From: an uncultured Lachnospiraceae bacterium
GTDB lineage: Bacteria > Bacillota > Clostridia > Lachnospirales > Lachnospiraceae
Assembly (NCBI GenBank): GCA_946566685.1
Contig: CAMNXA010000015.1
Location: 1 to 64,000 of the forward strand
DNA: 64,000 nucleotides
Direction of reading: 5' to 3'
Shown: piece after piece, positions 1-9,122 of the stretch
Position numbering within the stretch: the first letter of the stretch is position 1
How the letters are laid out: every line of letters starts with the position of its first letter
Translations under genes and position numbers: made by a program
Notes under the pieces: generated by a model
The model's input: only the letters and a program-made list of their open reading frames with translations
What the model was told of the DNA's origin: nothing
Database searches by the model: none

Positions 1-230
1 CGGATTGTGCCGTCCTCGTCAACCTCGACCGTCACGCCGTCAGGCTTTACCGTTCCGGGCTTTTCTGTGGTGGCCAGCATATCCTCCGGAGCGGAGCCAC
101 CGATCTCTTTCTTCATGGTTTCCTTTGATACCTGCTTTGTGCCGGTGCCGTCTCCCATCACCACGGGGAAAACGGAACCGTCCGGGATGCTGTCGGTATT
201 CGGCAGCGTACTGATTCGTTTGTTTGCCAT
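1..230 (-). CDS. Phage tail fibre or baseplate protein, N-terminal part (runs off window)
   Basis: The reading frame opens with an ATG at 230, eight or so bases after an AAAGGAGG ribosome site, and stays open to the window edge (76 codons). It begins MANKRISTLPNTDSIPDGSV and continues with a GDGTGTKQVSKETMKKEIGG stretch, the style of the N-terminus of clostridial phage fibre proteins. It lies 16 bases downstream of the preceding structural gene, so it is the next gene of the tail operon. The C-terminus, which would decide fibre or receptor-binding function, is outside the window. Confidence 0.7.
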   Translation of the reverse strand, partial: MANKRISTLPNTDSIPDGSVFPVVMGDGTGTKQVSKETMKKEIGGSAPEDMLATTEKPGTVKPDGVTVEVDEDGTI

Positions 231-246
231 TTTTTCTTATCCTCCT

Positions 247-1323
247 TTATTTTGTGGCATAATACCAAAAAGCCTCTATCACATCATCACTCTCCGTCAG
301 GAGGATATCTCCGTCCTCGGTGGCGAGTGGTGCGTGAATCTCTCCGCTCACAAGCATTTCTTCAAGCTCATTCAGCTTGTTTGCCTGTTCGTTCAGCATA
401 AGAATAGCCTTTGTGCCTATGTCTCCGTCCATTTTCCCTTTGACGGATTCAAACCAGGCATCAAAGGCCGCCTCGCTGTCTGTCTCAAACTGCGACATAC
501 GCTGTATGATATCCGCCATGTCGCTGTATCCTTTGTTCTGCAGGCTGGTGAAATATGCGTTCAAATCCTGCATGTACTGGCTGTATGCGGTCAGCATCTT
601 ATCTGTAAAATCCGCATAGTCGGTGTTGTATTTGTCAACGTACCCTGTAAACAGGTCATTCAGGCTGGTATAGAACTTCTGGTATGCGCTATCCATTTTC
701 AGGATGAAATCCGCATAGTCTCCGTCAAACCTGGCAACGTATTCTTCGTAAAATGAATTGAGCTGTGCGAAGAAAACGGATGTATCCAGATGATCTATAA
801 GCTGTGTCACCACGCCGCATACAGAACTGTCATACCTGGTATCCGTGATATGGGCCTGGGCGATAACCGTCTGATTGGAATTGACGGATACGGTTGCCAG
901 GCACAGCTCGTAAAAGTCTCCTGATGCCGGTTGCAAAAGTTCTGGAGGAACCGGAGTTGCGTCAGGAGTACCCGTTTTCACTACAATTTCACAGAGCCTT
1001 TGCAGATAATTGACACGCAAGACCACCCTGTCGATTCGCTTATAGGCCGTGGGAGCCTTTGGAATCTCAATCTCGGCCTCTTTTGTGTCTGCCGCAAATC
1101 TGCCCCGTACAATGCCAAATCCGGGCCTGACTTTGAGCATCATCCCCTCGCTGGCCACAACCTGAAAACAGTCTCCCGGAGCGGCCAGTACCCCGTCACT
1201 GATGATCTGTGAAATGAACATGGCCAAAAAGTCAGAGGATTCCGCCCGGTCAAATTTCGGCATCCCCTCTTCGTCATAGCCAACAATTTCACTGTCGAAA
1301 AAACCATATCTTAACACGTTCAC
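247..1323 (-). CDS. Putative phage tail fibre / receptor-binding structural protein
   Basis: This 358-residue protein follows the Dit and Gp37-like baseplate genes and overlaps the latter by 4 bases. Residues 1-170 form a compact beta-rich domain (a GFFDSEIVGYDEEG start, then a VRPGFGIVRGRF segment). Residues 180-300 are predicted helical, with a repeated pattern of FY..Y....ADF..KM...Y about every 25-30 residues, which suggests a trimeric coiled stalk. Position and architecture fit a receptor-binding or upper-baseplate protein. No enzymatic motif is visible. The family is not named with certainty. Confidence 0.65.
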   Translation of the reverse strand: MNVLRYGFFDSEIVGYDEEGMPKFDRAESSDFLAMFISQIISDGVLAAPGDCFQVVASEGMMLKVRPGFGIVRGRFAADTKEAEIEIPKAPTAYKRIDRVVLRVNYLQRLCEIVVKTGTPDATPVPPELLQPASGDFYELCLATVSVNSNQTVIAQAHITDTRYDSSVCGVVTQLIDHLDTSVFFAQLNSFYEEYVARFDGDYADFILKMDSAYQKFYTSLNDLFTGYVDKYNTDYADFTDKMLTAYSQYMQDLNAYFTSLQNKGYSDMADIIQRMSQFETDSEAAFDAWFESVKGKMDGDIGTKAILMLNEQANKLNELEEMLVSGEIHAPLATEDGDILLTESDDVIEAFWYYATK

Positions 1324-2411
1324 GCCTCCCTTTTTATAAGCTGCCGGACGGTGCTTATTTCATCAGTTCCGAAAGTGATTTCAAGCTCCATAGCTCCGCC
1401 CTCGTAAGTTTCCATTGCCTCTGTTATCCGCTTGTCAGTGGATATGTGTATCTCCGTATTGATGTAGGTGCAGTAATCGCCCAGGTCGAAGTCCTTTTTG
1501 TAGACAAGGTTTGCGTTGGGGTCAACGCCGCTGTTTATCGTCTCGACTTTCCGGTACTCTGCCAGCTTTTCCCTGCCCCTCTGTGCAAGCTGCGCCCGGT
1601 ATGTGGCGTCAGGAATCTTATTCCCGTTGTTGTCCTCTTCCTGTAAATCCCTGGCGTCCACCCATATTTCCTTTCTTTCCTCCCCAGGCTGTCGCAGATC
1701 CACGACAACGATTTTCCGGTTTGCGCCCTCACCGGCACCGGCCACATAAGCGAAGTTCTTATATGAGCTCTCATTCCGGTTATAGATAACGTTCCGGATA
1801 TTGTAGAAAGAATTGGAAAAAATCGCCCAGGAGTTTTCCTCCTGGGTATCTCTCCGGTCCTTGCCCTGCCATACTTCAAAGGCTAAATCATCCGTCAGGT
1901 AGTCATACCGTACCCGGTGGCTGATTTCCAGCGTGTTTCCGACCTCGTATAGCTTATCGCTCAAATTATCGCCGGTGGCCTGAATCTCTATGGTGCTTTG
2001 TATGCCGCTCACATCCCCCAGCCGCAGGTGCTTTATTTTCCGGTCGCTCTCTGCCGGTTCTATCGCCGTCCTTTGCACCAGGCTCCGCAGCGCAACCTCC
2101 ACATTTCCCGCAAGCCGCACCGTGGTTTCAATCACCCTATCTGCCAGGAGCTTTTCGGCAAAATTCCCTTTCGCATAGGATTCCCTGGCTCCGTTCTCGT
2201 CCTGGGAGTAATTAACTTCATCAATAACGCCCAATTCATCCGCATCACTCCGGTACAGGTAGCGGCCTGTGTTCAGCAGATGAAAATAATCCTTAGAAGT
2301 GTATAGCTCGAAACACCCCAGCTTTTCATATCTCCGGGCCCAAATCAGGGTACGGAAGAGGGGAACGCTCCCCATGGTCTGAAAATCTTTGTCTAATACT
2401 ATCAGCTTCAT
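1320..2411 (-). CDS. Siphovirus ReqiPepy6 Gp37-like tail/baseplate protein
   Basis: The 363-residue product starts MKLIVLDKDFQTMGSVPLF and resembles the Siphovirus ReqiPepy6 Gp37-like family, found directly after the distal tail protein in many Gram-positive siphophages. These proteins form part of the baseplate hub. The gene starts three bases after the Dit stop and its own stop overlaps the next start by 4 bases, so translation is probably coupled. No peptidase or lysozyme motif was recognised. Confidence 0.75.
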   Translation of the reverse strand: MKLIVLDKDFQTMGSVPLFRTLIWARRYEKLGCFELYTSKDYFHLLNTGRYLYRSDADELGVIDEVNYSQDENGARESYAKGNFAEKLLADRVIETTVRLAGNVEVALRSLVQRTAIEPAESDRKIKHLRLGDVSGIQSTIEIQATGDNLSDKLYEVGNTLEISHRVRYDYLTDDLAFEVWQGKDRRDTQEENSWAIFSNSFYNIRNVIYNRNESSYKNFAYVAGAGEGANRKIVVVDLRQPGEERKEIWVDARDLQEEDNNGNKIPDATYRAQLAQRGREKLAEYRKVETINSGVDPNANLVYKKDFDLGDYCTYINTEIHISTDKRITEAMETYEGGAMELEITFGTDEISTVRQLIKREA

Positions 2412-2413
2412 AC

Positions 2414-3328
2414 CTACACCCCCAAATACAGCGGTGTATAAAACAGCCGCACATCCAGATTTGTATAGTTGGTATCCGCATCATATTCCAGATAGTTATT
2501 GCCGACCGCAAGCTCGAACGGTTCCGATAGCCTGTCGATTTTCTGATAGATATTGACTCCGTTCAGTTCTATTACCTGGTGGCGGATATTGGTATCCACC
2601 AGGAGAACGTCCCCTTGTTCCATGGCCACTTTCACCCGGACAAAAAGGCCGCTGCCTACATGCGTTATCTTAGGATTCGTGCAGGGACCTCTCTCGGCTA
2701 TGAACTGAATCTGCACTCCTGTAGGCACATCACCGTCATTCGGCAGCAATACCTCTTTCGTGAGCGTCCGGTATCCGGTGATCTGGCCTGGAAGAGTAAG
2801 CCCCTTGTATGGTTCCGGTACAGATACTTTCTTTTTTACCACCCTCCACGGAAAAGCAATGTGCTTACTTATGTCTGCCATGTTCTGTCCGAAGTTGTCT
2901 ATATTTTTCCAAAAAGGGTCAGCGCATTTCAGATCAACGACAATGGCAAGGTGGTTATGAACGTTGTTTGTGGCTACAAAATTCCAGCCCTCTAACTCAT
3001 ATTCGATATTCCGCCTTGTGCCGCTGTGGTTTATGGTCATTTTCCCGGCATACTTCGGATTGAAAAATTTTATGATCCTCTGCCGGTTTACCTCATTGTT
3101 TCTGTCGTCTCTTAATTCTGCCTCAATATGGATGGGGCGGCTTTTAATCCGTTTCCCATCCATAGTAGAACCGTCCACCAGGGCATTGTCGGTGAGGTTT
3201 AATTCCAGGTCAGAAGATTCAAGACCTGTTATCTTCGTGATTCCGAACTCACGCTTTTCTCTGTTCGGTGACATGCCAAACGTGAGCGTCCGGCCGTTAC
3301 ATTCCAGAGTAAAATCAATAAAATTCAC
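2414..3328 (-). CDS. Distal tail protein (Dit), phage tail family
   Basis: This 304-residue protein has the N-terminal pattern of Sipho_tail/Dit proteins: a short strand, then ITGLESSDLELN and a central DGSTMDGKRIKSRPIHIEAEL segment. The C-terminal half (after about residue 150) is a second beta-rich domain ending VRLFYTPLYLGV. Dit forms the ring joining the tail tube to the baseplate. The gene overlaps the tape measure stop by one base and precedes the Gp37-like gene, the standard order for siphophages. Confidence 0.82.
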   Translation of the reverse strand: MNFIDFTLECNGRTLTFGMSPNREKREFGITKITGLESSDLELNLTDNALVDGSTMDGKRIKSRPIHIEAELRDDRNNEVNRQRIIKFFNPKYAGKMTINHSGTRRNIEYELEGWNFVATNNVHNHLAIVVDLKCADPFWKNIDNFGQNMADISKHIAFPWRVVKKKVSVPEPYKGLTLPGQITGYRTLTKEVLLPNDGDVPTGVQIQFIAERGPCTNPKITHVGSGLFVRVKVAMEQGDVLLVDTNIRHQVIELNGVNIYQKIDRLSEPFELAVGNNYLEYDADTNYTNLDVRLFYTPLYLGV

Positions 3329-6300
3329 TACTTCACACCTCCTAACAATTTCCTGGCGGCCTCTCTTTGTGCCTTGCTTGCCTCCGCAGGAGACACAACC
3401 GGTACATGATAGTTGTTTTCCTGTTCTATGTGCTGGTCGATATAGGTATCTCCGCCGCCCTTTGGATAGTCCGTGTCGGCGTCATGCTCTGCTTTGGCTC
3501 TGGTCCGTACCGTGATGCCTCCGGTTTCAATGGCAACCGCCGTCTGCATCCGGCTTGCCAGCTCTTCCATTTCTGAATCTACCTGGTTCTGCAGGTCCGG
3601 CATGGCCTTTTCCATGCCTACCCCGATTCCGGGAGGAATCCACCGGCCTACTTCCTGGGCGAATACCTTTGACGGTGATTCGATTCCCAGCGCATCTTTC
3701 GCGCCCTGGAATAAGCTGTCTGCCAGGCTCTTCACCTTGTCTACAAGCCAGTTCCAGCCGGAAGAAATGCCGTTCCAGATTCCGGTTACGATATTGGAGC
3801 CGATTTCCTTAAATTTGTCGGGGAGGCTCTTCACCCCGTCTACCAGGTTCGTTACAAACCCCTGCGCCGCTGCGGTTGCCTTTGCTTTCAGATCGGCGCC
3901 GAACTGAATCACTTTTGTAATCGTGTTGGTCAGCCACGTCCAGATTTTTCCGGGCAACTGTTGGAACCACTCGACTACTTTGTTAATGGCGTTCTGTGCT
4001 GCGGAACTGGCGGCCGCCAGCAGATTTGTACCCCACTGTATGACCTTATTGACAGTGCTTACAAGCCAGTTCCAGACTTTCCCCGGCAATTCAGAGAAAA
4101 ACTGAACCACGGCATTGATCGTATTTGTCACCCATGTAGAGGCTGTGTTATACAGGTTGATTCCCCACTGTATGACTTTGTTCACCGTATCGACCAGCCA
4201 CGTCCAGATTTTTCCGGGCAATTCGGAGAAGAATGTTACAATTTCGTCTATGATGCGGGGAACTTCGGTTGTCACCCAATTATAGAGGTCGATTCCCCAC
4301 TTAATCACCGTACCTATCGCATAGCCCAGCCAGTGGGCTATTTTGTTCGGCAATTCACAAATAAATGTGATGATATTGTTTATAAAATTGCTAGCCGTCT
4401 CGATTGCAGACGCCAGCATTTCAGCTCCCCAGGCTTTGACCTTTGAAATCGTGTCAGTCAGCCATGTGCTGATTCGCCCCGGCAATTCGGAGAAGAATGT
4501 TACAACCTGGTCTACCAGATTTTTCACAGTGCCGGGAATGGACTTGAAGAAATCGGCTATTGCAGAGCCCAGATTTTTGAAGAAATCAACTATCTGCGTC
4601 CAGTGATCCTTTATCACCACCACCAGGGAGGCAACCGCCGCAACGATTCCGGCTACCACGGCCGCAACCAACGCTGGCGCTCCGAGTATGACAGCTCCTA
4701 CTGCGGCTATGGCAATGCCTATCACCATTAAAATTTCTTTCAGCCAGCTAAAGCCGTTTTTCAGCATGTCGAAGAAATTCGTTATGGCCATGATTGCGCC
4801 GCCGATTACTGCGGCCACACCGCCGACCGTGGAGCCTATGCTGGCTATCACGGATTTCACGGTGGAGAATACGGAACCTATCTTAGATATGATTCCGGCC
4901 AGCTTTGGAAATTCCAGCGCAAGGACTTCCGAAAACGTCCCTGCGCCCCCGGACAGGAGCTGGAATCCCTCTACCAGCTTAGGCACAACTCCGATTGCTG
5001 CCTTTATACCGCCAGACAGGGAATTTATTGCGGTAACAACGCCTTTGATATTGGCTGCCGCCGCCTTTGCCGTGTGCATTGTGACCATGGCCGCCGCTAT
5101 GGTTCCTATCGCTTTTCCCAGGGCCTCTAAAGTCGCAGGGTCGGCCTCGCTCAAAGCGCCGAATATGCCCTCTGCTATGCTGACAACCCCGGATAAAATC
5201 GGCTCCAGGGTAGAAGTGAATCCCTCGAACAATCCACTCAAAAATGCGCCCAGAGACGGGAACTCTTCGCTGATCCCCTGAATAATGCCCTCTATAATGC
5301 GTTTACCGGCGTCTATGAAATCCGGCGCCCAGTCGATTATGCACTCTACGATATCCCCCGCACACTGGGCGGCTGCCTGTGCAATTTGCGGGGCTCCCTC
5401 TGCCAGTCCGTCAGCCATTTTACCGGCCAGGACAATAGCCGTAGTCCAGATATCATCCGCACATGAGAAAAAGCCTGTCACCAGTGCGGTAATCAGGCTT
5501 GACGCCGCATCACCGATTGACGGGCTGCTTTTCAGCGAATCGCAGAACGAACTTACAAGGCTCGTTGCCGCATTTATCAAATCAGGAGCCGCATTTGCAA
5601 CGCTCTCCACGATCCGGGAGAGTATGCTGCCGAAAGTAGTTACCAGGCTGTCAAGTCCTCCGTCATTGAAAGACTCCTGGAGCTCCTGTATCATTTCCTG
5701 TGCGGTTTTTACAATTTCCATACAAGGGGCTTGCATATTCTCATAAAGAGAAATAGCCAGGCCCTCAACCCCGGATTTAAGGATTGTGATCTGCCCCTGT
5801 AAATTATCGCTCATGGTCTCGGCCATTCTTGTGGCCGCACCGTCACAATTATAGATAGACCTCTCTAATTTTTTGAAATCATCATCAGAGGCATTTACAA
5901 TGGCCAGCAGTCCGGACATTGCCTCCTGGCCTGCCAGGGAGGACGCCAGCTCTGCCGCCTCTGCCTCCGAAAGACCGTTGAATCCGTTCCGCAGGTCTGT
6001 CATGACTTCATTCAGGCTTTTCATTTTCCCGTTATCGTCAGTGAGGGAAATTCCCAGCCTGTTCATAGCGCTCTGGACTTCCTTTGTAGGCTTCGTGAGC
6101 CTGCTCATCATGGAGCGGAGGGCGGTACCAGCACTTGAACCCTTTATTCCGGCATTGGCCATGAGGCCGATTGCCAGTGCCGTATCTTCGGCTGTATATC
6201 CTAAAGCGCCGGCAACGGGAGCCACATATTTAAACGTCTCTCCCATCATGCCAACGTTCGTATTTGCGTTTGAAGATGCCTGTGCCAGAACGTCCGAGAA

Positions 6301-6774
6301 ATGCCCTGCGTCACTGGCTTTCATGCCAAATGCGGTGAGGGCGTCAGTCACGATATCGGAAGTGGTGGCCAAATCCTCTCCGGATGCGGCCGCAAGGCTC
6401 ATGATACCCTCGATACCGTTCAGCATATCCTCCGTTTTCCACCCCGCCATAGCCATATACTCAAATGCGGCGGCGGATTCCGTTGCGGAGAATTTTGTGG
6501 TGGAGCCCATTTCCTTTGCCTTTTCGGTCAGTTTTTCCAGCTCCTGACCGGAGGCACCAGAGATAGCTGCCACTTTCGACATTCCGCTCTCGAAGTCGGA
6601 ACCGATTTTGATAGCGGCTCCTCCTAAGCCTGCGATTGCGGTCATACTCCCTTTGAGGATGTCACTGGTTGCTTTCAGGCCCTTTTGTGCGATTTCCCCG
6701 ATAGAACTTATCCCTTTTTGGAACCCGCTTGAATCTATCAGGGTATCAAATTTAAGAGTGCCATCACTAGCCAA
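3328..6774 (-). CDS. Tail tape measure protein (TP901 type)
   Basis: The 1148-residue protein sets tail length and is ejected with DNA. Residues about 55-350 match the TP901 core (FESGMSKVAAISG, then TKFSATESAAAFEYMAMAGW). Hydrophobic segments follow around residues 640-720. Residues about 765-985 hold five repeats of exactly 44 residues, each with an ELPGKIWTWL-like core. The C-terminus has the DALGIESPSKVF motif common in tape measures. I start it at a TTG at 6774 because AGAGGTGA lies at good spacing there and the product then begins MASDGTLKFDTLID. A GTG at 6783 would sit directly on the ribosome site. Confidence 0.9.
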   Translation of the reverse strand: MASDGTLKFDTLIDSSGFQKGISSIGEIAQKGLKATSDILKGSMTAIAGLGGAAIKIGSDFESGMSKVAAISGASGQELEKLTEKAKEMGSTTKFSATESAAAFEYMAMAGWKTEDMLNGIEGIMSLAAASGEDLATTSDIVTDALTAFGMKASDAGHFSDVLAQASSNANTNVGMMGETFKYVAPVAGALGYTAEDTALAIGLMANAGIKGSSAGTALRSMMSRLTKPTKEVQSAMNRLGISLTDDNGKMKSLNEVMTDLRNGFNGLSEAEAAELASSLAGQEAMSGLLAIVNASDDDFKKLERSIYNCDGAATRMAETMSDNLQGQITILKSGVEGLAISLYENMQAPCMEIVKTAQEMIQELQESFNDGGLDSLVTTFGSILSRIVESVANAAPDLINAATSLVSSFCDSLKSSPSIGDAASSLITALVTGFFSCADDIWTTAIVLAGKMADGLAEGAPQIAQAAAQCAGDIVECIIDWAPDFIDAGKRIIEGIIQGISEEFPSLGAFLSGLFEGFTSTLEPILSGVVSIAEGIFGALSEADPATLEALGKAIGTIAAAMVTMHTAKAAAANIKGVVTAINSLSGGIKAAIGVVPKLVEGFQLLSGGAGTFSEVLALEFPKLAGIISKIGSVFSTVKSVIASIGSTVGGVAAVIGGAIMAITNFFDMLKNGFSWLKEILMVIGIAIAAVGAVILGAPALVAAVVAGIVAAVASLVVVIKDHWTQIVDFFKNLGSAIADFFKSIPGTVKNLVDQVVTFFSELPGRISTWLTDTISKVKAWGAEMLASAIETASNFINNIITFICELPNKIAHWLGYAIGTVIKWGIDLYNWVTTEVPRIIDEIVTFFSELPGKIWTWLVDTVNKVIQWGINLYNTASTWVTNTINAVVQFFSELPGKVWNWLVSTVNKVIQWGTNLLAAASSAAQNAINKVVEWFQQLPGKIWTWLTNTITKVIQFGADLKAKATAAAQGFVTNLVDGVKSLPDKFKEIGSNIVTGIWNGISSGWNWLVDKVKSLADSLFQGAKDALGIESPSKVFAQEVGRWIPPGIGVGMEKAMPDLQNQVDSEMEELASRMQTAVAIETGGITVRTRAKAEHDADTDYPKGGGDTYIDQHIEQENNYHVPVVSPAEASKAQREAARKLLGGVK

Positions 6775-6831
6775 TGTTCTCACCTCTCTTTCATGGTCAG
6801 AAATCCTCGGCTCGTAATGGCACTACCAGAT

Positions 6832-6993
6832 TTACTTGATCTGCTTTCCTTTTTCTATTTTCAGTTCAAAAACAGCGTGACAGTTCCGGCCCTTACACCG
6901 TAACATCACGCCTTTGCACTCCGCCTGGTCTGTATACCAGAACGGCATTATATACCCGCACTCCGGGCACTCCACCCGGACGGTGTTTTTCAT
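6832..6993 (-). CDS. Small Com-like zinc-ribbon protein
   Basis: A 53-residue frame lies between the Gp15-family gene and the tape measure. It encodes MKNTVRVECPECGYIMPFWY followed by an LRCKGRNCHAVFELKI segment. Two CxxC-type pairs (C9/C12 and C33/C38) make a zinc ribbon, like the Com family of small phage nucleic-acid-binding proteins. The ribosome site is weak (GGGGGTGA about 18 bases upstream), so coupling to the upstream gene is likely. Its place between tail chaperones and tape measure is unusual for a regulator. Its role is unknown. Confidence 0.65.
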   Translation of the reverse strand: MKNTVRVECPECGYIMPFWYTDQAECKGVMLRCKGRNCHAVFELKIEKGKQIK

Positions 6994-7015
6994 CTTTTCA
7001 ATATCCAGTCACCCC

Positions 7016-7621
7016 CTACAATATCCCTTCCACATTTCCGCCGTTCAAGAGTGCGTTCTGTATGGCGGTCTGCCTATCGTCCTCCGTTTTTGACAAGGGC
7101 AGCGCATACAGGCGCTTCATCTTCTTGTAGAAGTCTTTCTGCTCTTTTGGCATCTTGTCATTGATATCTATGCTGCGGTACTCCATAGCCCGGACAAACT
7201 CGCAATCCTTTGGCAAGGAATTGAAGAGGAACCGGAACCTCCACCAGTGCATGTACCGGGTATCCTGGAGGTCAATTTGGTATGCCAGGAGAAAAGCCGC
7301 ATATATAAGCCCGGCGTCATGCTCAAAAGAGTACACCGGGCTTTTCCCCCGTCTGGCGGCCATGCGCTTTTGGATTGTGGTTTCTTCCTTGCCGCACCGG
7401 TAAAACCACAAAGCGGTATCAACGGCCGCACTTAAATCACCTGGAATCACCGGATAATACAGGGCCAGACCTTTTCTCACCTTTTCTTTGGAGCTTAGGC
7501 TGTTATCCTGCATCATCAGCTCGAAGAGGATAGAGTTTCGGAAATTTGTCCGGATTTCGTACCTCTTCCCGTTCACTTCCGCCTGGTCGGGGTAATCAAT
7601 ATCGTCAATCAGGATATTCAA
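7016..7621 (-). CDS. Gp15-family phage protein (second tail assembly chaperone position)
   Basis: The 201-residue protein begins MNILIDDIDYPDQAEVNGK and matches the bacteriophage Gp15 family. It carries RNSILFELMMQD and WWRFRFLFNSLP, features of proteins between the tail chaperone and tape measure in Gram-positive siphophages. It starts inside the stop of the upstream gene (ATGA overlap, 7618-7621). In this phage the two chaperone-position proteins are separate, coupled frames and not one ribosomal frameshift product. Confidence 0.78.
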   Translation of the reverse strand: MNILIDDIDYPDQAEVNGKRYEIRTNFRNSILFELMMQDNSLSSKEKVRKGLALYYPVIPGDLSAAVDTALWFYRCGKEETTIQKRMAARRGKSPVYSFEHDAGLIYAAFLLAYQIDLQDTRYMHWWRFRFLFNSLPKDCEFVRAMEYRSIDINDKMPKEQKDFYKKMKRLYALPLSKTEDDRQTAIQNALLNGGNVEGIL

Positions 7622-8055
7622 TGTCTGTGTTTCTTTCCGTTCTTACTGCCTGCGGCGTAATGCTGGTAATTCCGGGAGCCCTGTTTCTGTGCCTGACGGT
7701 TATCTCTTTCCGTCTGGCGTCTCTCTGCCCGGTTGGGGGTGTATTTATCCTCGATCTTATCAAGCTCTTCCCTGGCACTCATGGCACCCTGGGCCACGAT
7801 ACTGAAAGCCTCCATATGGTCACGGATATTCGCCTTTCCTTTGAAAATCTTCTGGGCAGTGCCGGAGCCAAACACGGCATCAAAGAAATCATCCACGATC
7901 TGGCACTGAATCCGGAGAGCGTCAGCGGTGCTCTTGCCCTCGTACTGCGTGGGCTCCTTGATATCCTCTGCCACTTTCGCATTTTCCCGCTCGTATACTT
8001 CCAACTGATCTGCGTCAAAAAAATCGTATTCAAGCTCTACGCCAAAAATATTCAT
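7618..8055 (-). CDS. Tail assembly chaperone-like protein (gpG position)
   Basis: The 145-residue protein starts MNIFGVELEYDFFDADQLE after a GGAGG site. Residues 1-110 are acidic and helical, and the last 35 residues are strongly basic (RAERRQTERDNRQAQKQ). It lies between the tail tube gene and the Gp15-family gene, where lambda-like phages encode gpG. It resembles uncharacterised phage families of clostridia. A chaperone role for the tape measure is inferred from position. Confidence 0.65.
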   Translation of the reverse strand: MNIFGVELEYDFFDADQLEVYERENAKVAEDIKEPTQYEGKSTADALRIQCQIVDDFFDAVFGSGTAQKIFKGKANIRDHMEAFSIVAQGAMSAREELDKIEDKYTPNRAERRQTERDNRQAQKQGSRNYQHYAAGSKNGKKHRH

Positions 8056-8092
8056 ATATCATTCCTCCTGTTGATTAAACTCTGGTTACATG

Positions 8093-8116
8093 AAAAGGGA
8101 GCCTTTACGACTCCCC
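8093..8116 (-). terminator. Terminator-like hairpin after the tail tube gene
   Basis: On the minus strand GGGAG, a 9-base loop and CTCCC are followed by TTTT, immediately after the tail tube stop at 8117. Partial termination here would raise tail tube expression relative to the downstream chaperone and tape measure genes. Confidence 0.5.
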
Positions 8117-8668
8117 CTATACTGTCTCGCCGTCTCCCGGCGTGGTTGCCTCGGTATTGCCCGCAAGCGGGGTGAATACCTTTGTCTCCGTGTTGAACGT
8201 ACCGTTGATAGGATCACCGACTGCGTTCAGGTTCCCGGCAACGGCAATTTCATCTTCTCCGCTGATGCTCGTGATCTCCGCAGATACCGTGAAAAGCCTT
8301 GCGGCAAACTCATTCTGCTTATCAGGCACCTTATCCCACAGCTCCACCCTCACATACTGAAATTCAGCGTCAGAGCCGGTACAGTGATTCCGGCCTACAT
8401 TGTAGAGGGCCAGAACCGCCTCTTGCTGGATGATAAGGTCAGATTCAAACGGGAATACGGTCTCGTAGCTGGTAATCGAAGAGGAACTTGCCGCCTCATT
8501 GACGTACTTCTTTTTGGAAGTCTGCGCCCCAGGGTTTTCATCCAGCGTGGTAAAGCCGGTCCCCATGAGCACGAAAGACGGATTCTCCGTATCCTGGATG
8601 TTCAGATAGTCCGCAAACTCGTGGCGCTTTGTCACGTTTCTACTCCTGTCTTTCTTGTCTGCTGACAT
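8117..8668 (-). CDS. Major tail (tube) protein
   Basis: This 183-residue protein has the length and composition of phage major tail tube subunits. It has a charged N-terminus (MSADKKDRSRNVTKRHEFA), then an FVLMGTGFTTLDENPGAQ strand-loop typical of Gram-positive tail tubes, and a small acidic Thr/Gly-rich tail (NTEATTPGDGETV). It stands between the head-tail completion genes and the tail chaperones. A terminator-like hairpin follows its stop, as often seen for this highly expressed gene. Confidence 0.78.
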   Translation of the reverse strand: MSADKKDRSRNVTKRHEFADYLNIQDTENPSFVLMGTGFTTLDENPGAQTSKKKYVNEAASSSSITSYETVFPFESDLIIQQEAVLALYNVGRNHCTGSDAEFQYVRVELWDKVPDKQNEFAARLFTVSAEITSISGEDEIAVAGNLNAVGDPINGTFNTETKVFTPLAGNTEATTPGDGETV

Positions 8669-8672
8669 AATT

Positions 8673-9110
8673 TCATGCCTCCTTTACTTTTTCTTTGAAA
8701 TATTTCAGCCTTAATTGTATCTGGTACCTTGCGTGTTTTCCTGATTCCCCATGCAGATACCCGGAAGAAATGACCTGCAATTCCTCCGCCTCCATGCCCT
8801 CCGGAAGTTCCGGGAGATTGCCGGATTCGTTCTGTGTTTCCACCCAATCCGAAAACCTCTCATAAAAGGCACTGTTCTCAATGTTCTGCTGGCGTTCCTG
8901 GCTGTAGAACTCCTTAGAACCAAAAGCGAAGAGGTACTGCCGGACGCTGTCACCATTCGTATACTTCTTGATGATAGGGTCGCACGGCAATACCTCTATT
9001 GCGTACTCAATCGGTTTCTCCCCCAGGAAATCCACCCGGAGGCACCCGTCTTTCAGCATGTCGCATTTAAGGAAGTATTCTTCCAGCGATTTAATGATTG
9101 AATTTGCCAC
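8673..9110 (-). CDS. Tail terminator-like protein (Minor_capsid_3 type)
   Basis: The 145-residue protein resembles the Minor_capsid_3 family, whose members sit just before the tail tube gene and act like tail terminators that cap the tube. Recognisable parts are DFLGEKPIEYAIEVLPCDPI, the QYLFAFGSKEFYSQERQQNI stretch and the final HARYQIQLRLKYF. It starts at ATG 9110 after AAAGGAGT. Relatives are sometimes mislabelled chloramphenicol resistance proteins; nothing here supports resistance. Confidence 0.7.
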   Translation of the reverse strand: MANSIIKSLEEYFLKCDMLKDGCLRVDFLGEKPIEYAIEVLPCDPIIKKYTNGDSVRQYLFAFGSKEFYSQERQQNIENSAFYERFSDWVETQNESGNLPELPEGMEAEELQVISSGYLHGESGKHARYQIQLRLKYFKEKVKEA

Positions 9111-9122
9111 TTTTACTCCTTT

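Noticed and set aside
4688-5281. Long plus-strand frames opposite the tape measure gene (also 5873-6547)
   Set aside because: They are low-complexity Ala/Ser/Pro shadows of the well-supported tape measure frame and have no ribosome sites.
7016-8055. Programmed frameshift between tail chaperone genes
   Set aside because: The two genes are separate frames joined by an ATGA overlap and no slippery heptamer was seen before the stop.
8673-9110. Chloramphenicol resistance protein label often given to this family
   Set aside because: Sequence and position fit a tail terminator-type structural protein; no resistance motif is present.
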